In this document: in pieces, positions 23,422 to 24,444 of the stretch
How the letters are laid out: every line of letters starts with the position of its first letter
How positions within the stretch are numbered: position 1 is the stretch's first letter
Source: an uncultured Ileibacterium sp.
Lineage (GTDB): Bacteria; Bacillota; Clostridia; Peptostreptococcales; Anaerovoracaceae
Assembly (NCBI GenBank): GCA_902488835.1
Contig: CABTXQ010000016.1
Span: 1-24,444, forward strand
Direction of reading: 5' to 3'
DNA: 24,444 bases
Translations under genes and position numbers: made by a program
The notes under the pieces: generated by a model
Seen by the model: the letters and a program-made list of their open reading frames with translations, nothing else
Told to the model about the DNA's origin: nothing
Databases searched by the model: none

Positions 23422-24444
23422 CTATACATTAAAAAGGAAATTAACAACATCACCATCATGCATTACGTAATTTTTACCTTCAGATCTTATTAACCCCTTC
23501 TCACGTGCCTTTGAAAGTAGACCGCCGCATTCCATTAGTTTGTCATAAGAGATGGTTTCAGCCCTAATAAATCCTTTCTCAAAGTCTGAATGGATTTTAC
23601 CAGCTGCCTTAGGTGCTTTAGTGCCACGTTTGATCGTCCACGCTCTTACTTCCTGTTCTCCTGCAGTAAGAAATGATATGAGGTCAAGCAGGTTATATGA
23701 AGCCTTTATAAGCTTGTCAAGTCCGGATTCCTCAATGCCGAGTTCTTCGAGATAAGCGGCCCTATCTTCATCGTCCAACTCAGATAGCTCAGACTCAATA
23801 TCTGCACATATCTTGACACAACCAGCATTTTCGGATTTTGCAAATTCTGTTACAGCCTTTACATAACTGTTATCTTCTTCGCCTACAGCATCTTCCGCAA
23901 CGTTTGCAACATAGATGATAGGTTTTGCTGTTAAGAAATTATATGATTTGATAAGAGCTTTCTCATCGTCAGTGAGATCTAGAGTCCTAGCTGCCTTACC
24001 GTCTTCAAGAGCCTTTTCTATCCTCTTTAGAGTGTCAAAATGAGGTTTTTCGCCCTTGTCTGCCTTTAGGATTTTCTCAACCTTTGGAATAGCTTTTTCC
24101 ACAGTCTCAAGATCAGCGAGTATAAGTTCTGTATTTATCACTTCTATATCGTCAAGTGGGTTAATAGCTCCGCTGACGTGGACGATGTTATCGTTGTCAA
24201 AGCACCTTACGACATGGACTATAGCGTCTGTTTCCCTGATATGACCTAGGAACTGGTTACCGAGGCCTTCGCCCTTGGAAGCACCCTTAACCAATCCTGC
24301 GATATCTGAAAACTCTATTGTCGTGTGTATAGTCTTATTAGAGTTATATATCTCATGGAGCTTATCTACTCTCTCGTCAGGTACCGTTACAACTCCTATA
24401 TTAGGTTCAATTGTACAGAAGGGATAGTTTGCAGCCTCTGCACC
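23422..24444 (-). CDS. ychF: Ribosome-associated ATPase YchF (Obg family), 5' end outside window
   Basis: YchF (OLA1 family) is an Obg-type P-loop NTPase that prefers ATP and binds ribosomes. The frame is open to the window edge and begins in GAEAANYPFCTIEPNIG, so the G1 loop and about 22 residues lie outside. Visible are G3 DIAGLVKGAS, the NxxE-type G4 NVAED that explains ATP preference, the helical hairpin insertion, and the C-terminal TGS domain ending DGDVVNFLFNV. The 341 codons present plus about 22 equal the usual 363. The ATG whose codon is at 24292-24294 is internal, within DIAGLVKGAS, and not the start. A strong terminator lies downstream. Confidence 0.96.
   Translation of the reverse strand, partial: GAEAANYPFCTIEPNIGVVTVPDERVDKLHEIYNSNKTIHTTIEFSDIAGLVKGASKGEGLGNQFLGHIRETDAIVHVVRCFDNDNIVHVSGAINPLDDIEVINTELILADLETVEKAIPKVEKILKADKGEKPHFDTLKRIEKALEDGKAARTLDLTDDEKALIKSYNFLTAKPIIYVANVAEDAVGEEDNSYVKAVTEFAKSENAGCVKICADIESELSELDDEDRAAYLEELGIEESGLDKLIKASYNLLDLISFLTAGEQEVRAWTIKRGTKAPKAAGKIHSDFEKGFIRAETISYDKLMECGGLLSKAREKGLIRSEGKNYVMHDGDVVNFLFNV

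Noticed and set aside
1..24444. CRISPR array, tRNA, rRNA or complete insertion sequence
   Set aside because: No regularly spaced repeats, no cloverleaf-like segments in the short intergenic gaps, and no transposase frame were found.

Overview
The window is a gene-dense, low-to-moderate GC stretch of a bacterial chromosome. Gene content and order point to Bacillota, most likely class Clostridia. The markers are a clpP-clpX-lon-engB block, an rplS-rbgA-rnhB block, a RelQ/RelP-type small alarmone synthetase, strong AGGAGG-type ribosome binding sites and many U-tailed hairpin terminators. I cannot fix the family; an anaerobic lineage near the Peptostreptococcales or Clostridiales Family XIII is a guess.

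Layout. (1) 3-7358, + strand: the end of clpP, then clpX, a hairpin terminator, lon, engB, hpt, a PHP-domain phosphoesterase and a beta-CASP RNase, most of them overlapping or closely spaced. This combines ATP-dependent proteolysis, ribosome assembly, purine salvage and RNA/nucleotide turnover. (2) 7506-9326: a small unknown protein with a helix-turn-helix-like C-terminus, a NudF-type ADP-ribose pyrophosphatase, and a XerD-like tyrosine recombinase that has lost most of its catalytic residues. (3) 9345-11946: rplS behind its own promoter and a probable structured leader, a terminator, rbgA, and one reading frame that fuses RNase HII, a viroplasmin/caulimovirus domain and RNase HI. (4) 11958-18689: folD, small alarmone synthetase, valS, folC and glyA as one tight operon of one-carbon metabolism plus valyl-tRNA charging. 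It starts from an extended -10 promoter that probably gives a leaderless folD mRNA. This FolD lacks the lysine and glutamine of the usual catalytic site. (5) 18698-19727: a conserved small P-loop protein converging on a four-helix membrane protein, with a perfect 17-bp hairpin between them. (6) 19772-20915: a small accessory patch. A decayed ABC-transporter ATPase remnant runs into a strikingly AT-rich gene for a uracil-DNA-glycosylase-like protein of the kind seen on mobile DNA. (7) 20944-24444: an orphan beta-class DNA methyltransferase, a convergent RNase H-fold (YprB-like) nuclease on the - strand, and the 5'-truncated ychF on the - strand.

No tRNA, rRNA, CRISPR array, complete insertion sequence or prophage was seen. 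The most unusual items are the RNase HII/HI fusion, the FolD and XerD homologues with substituted active sites, the leaderless-type starts, and the AT-rich patch with the ABC remnant. Family assignments rest on motif recognition by eye; no database search was run.
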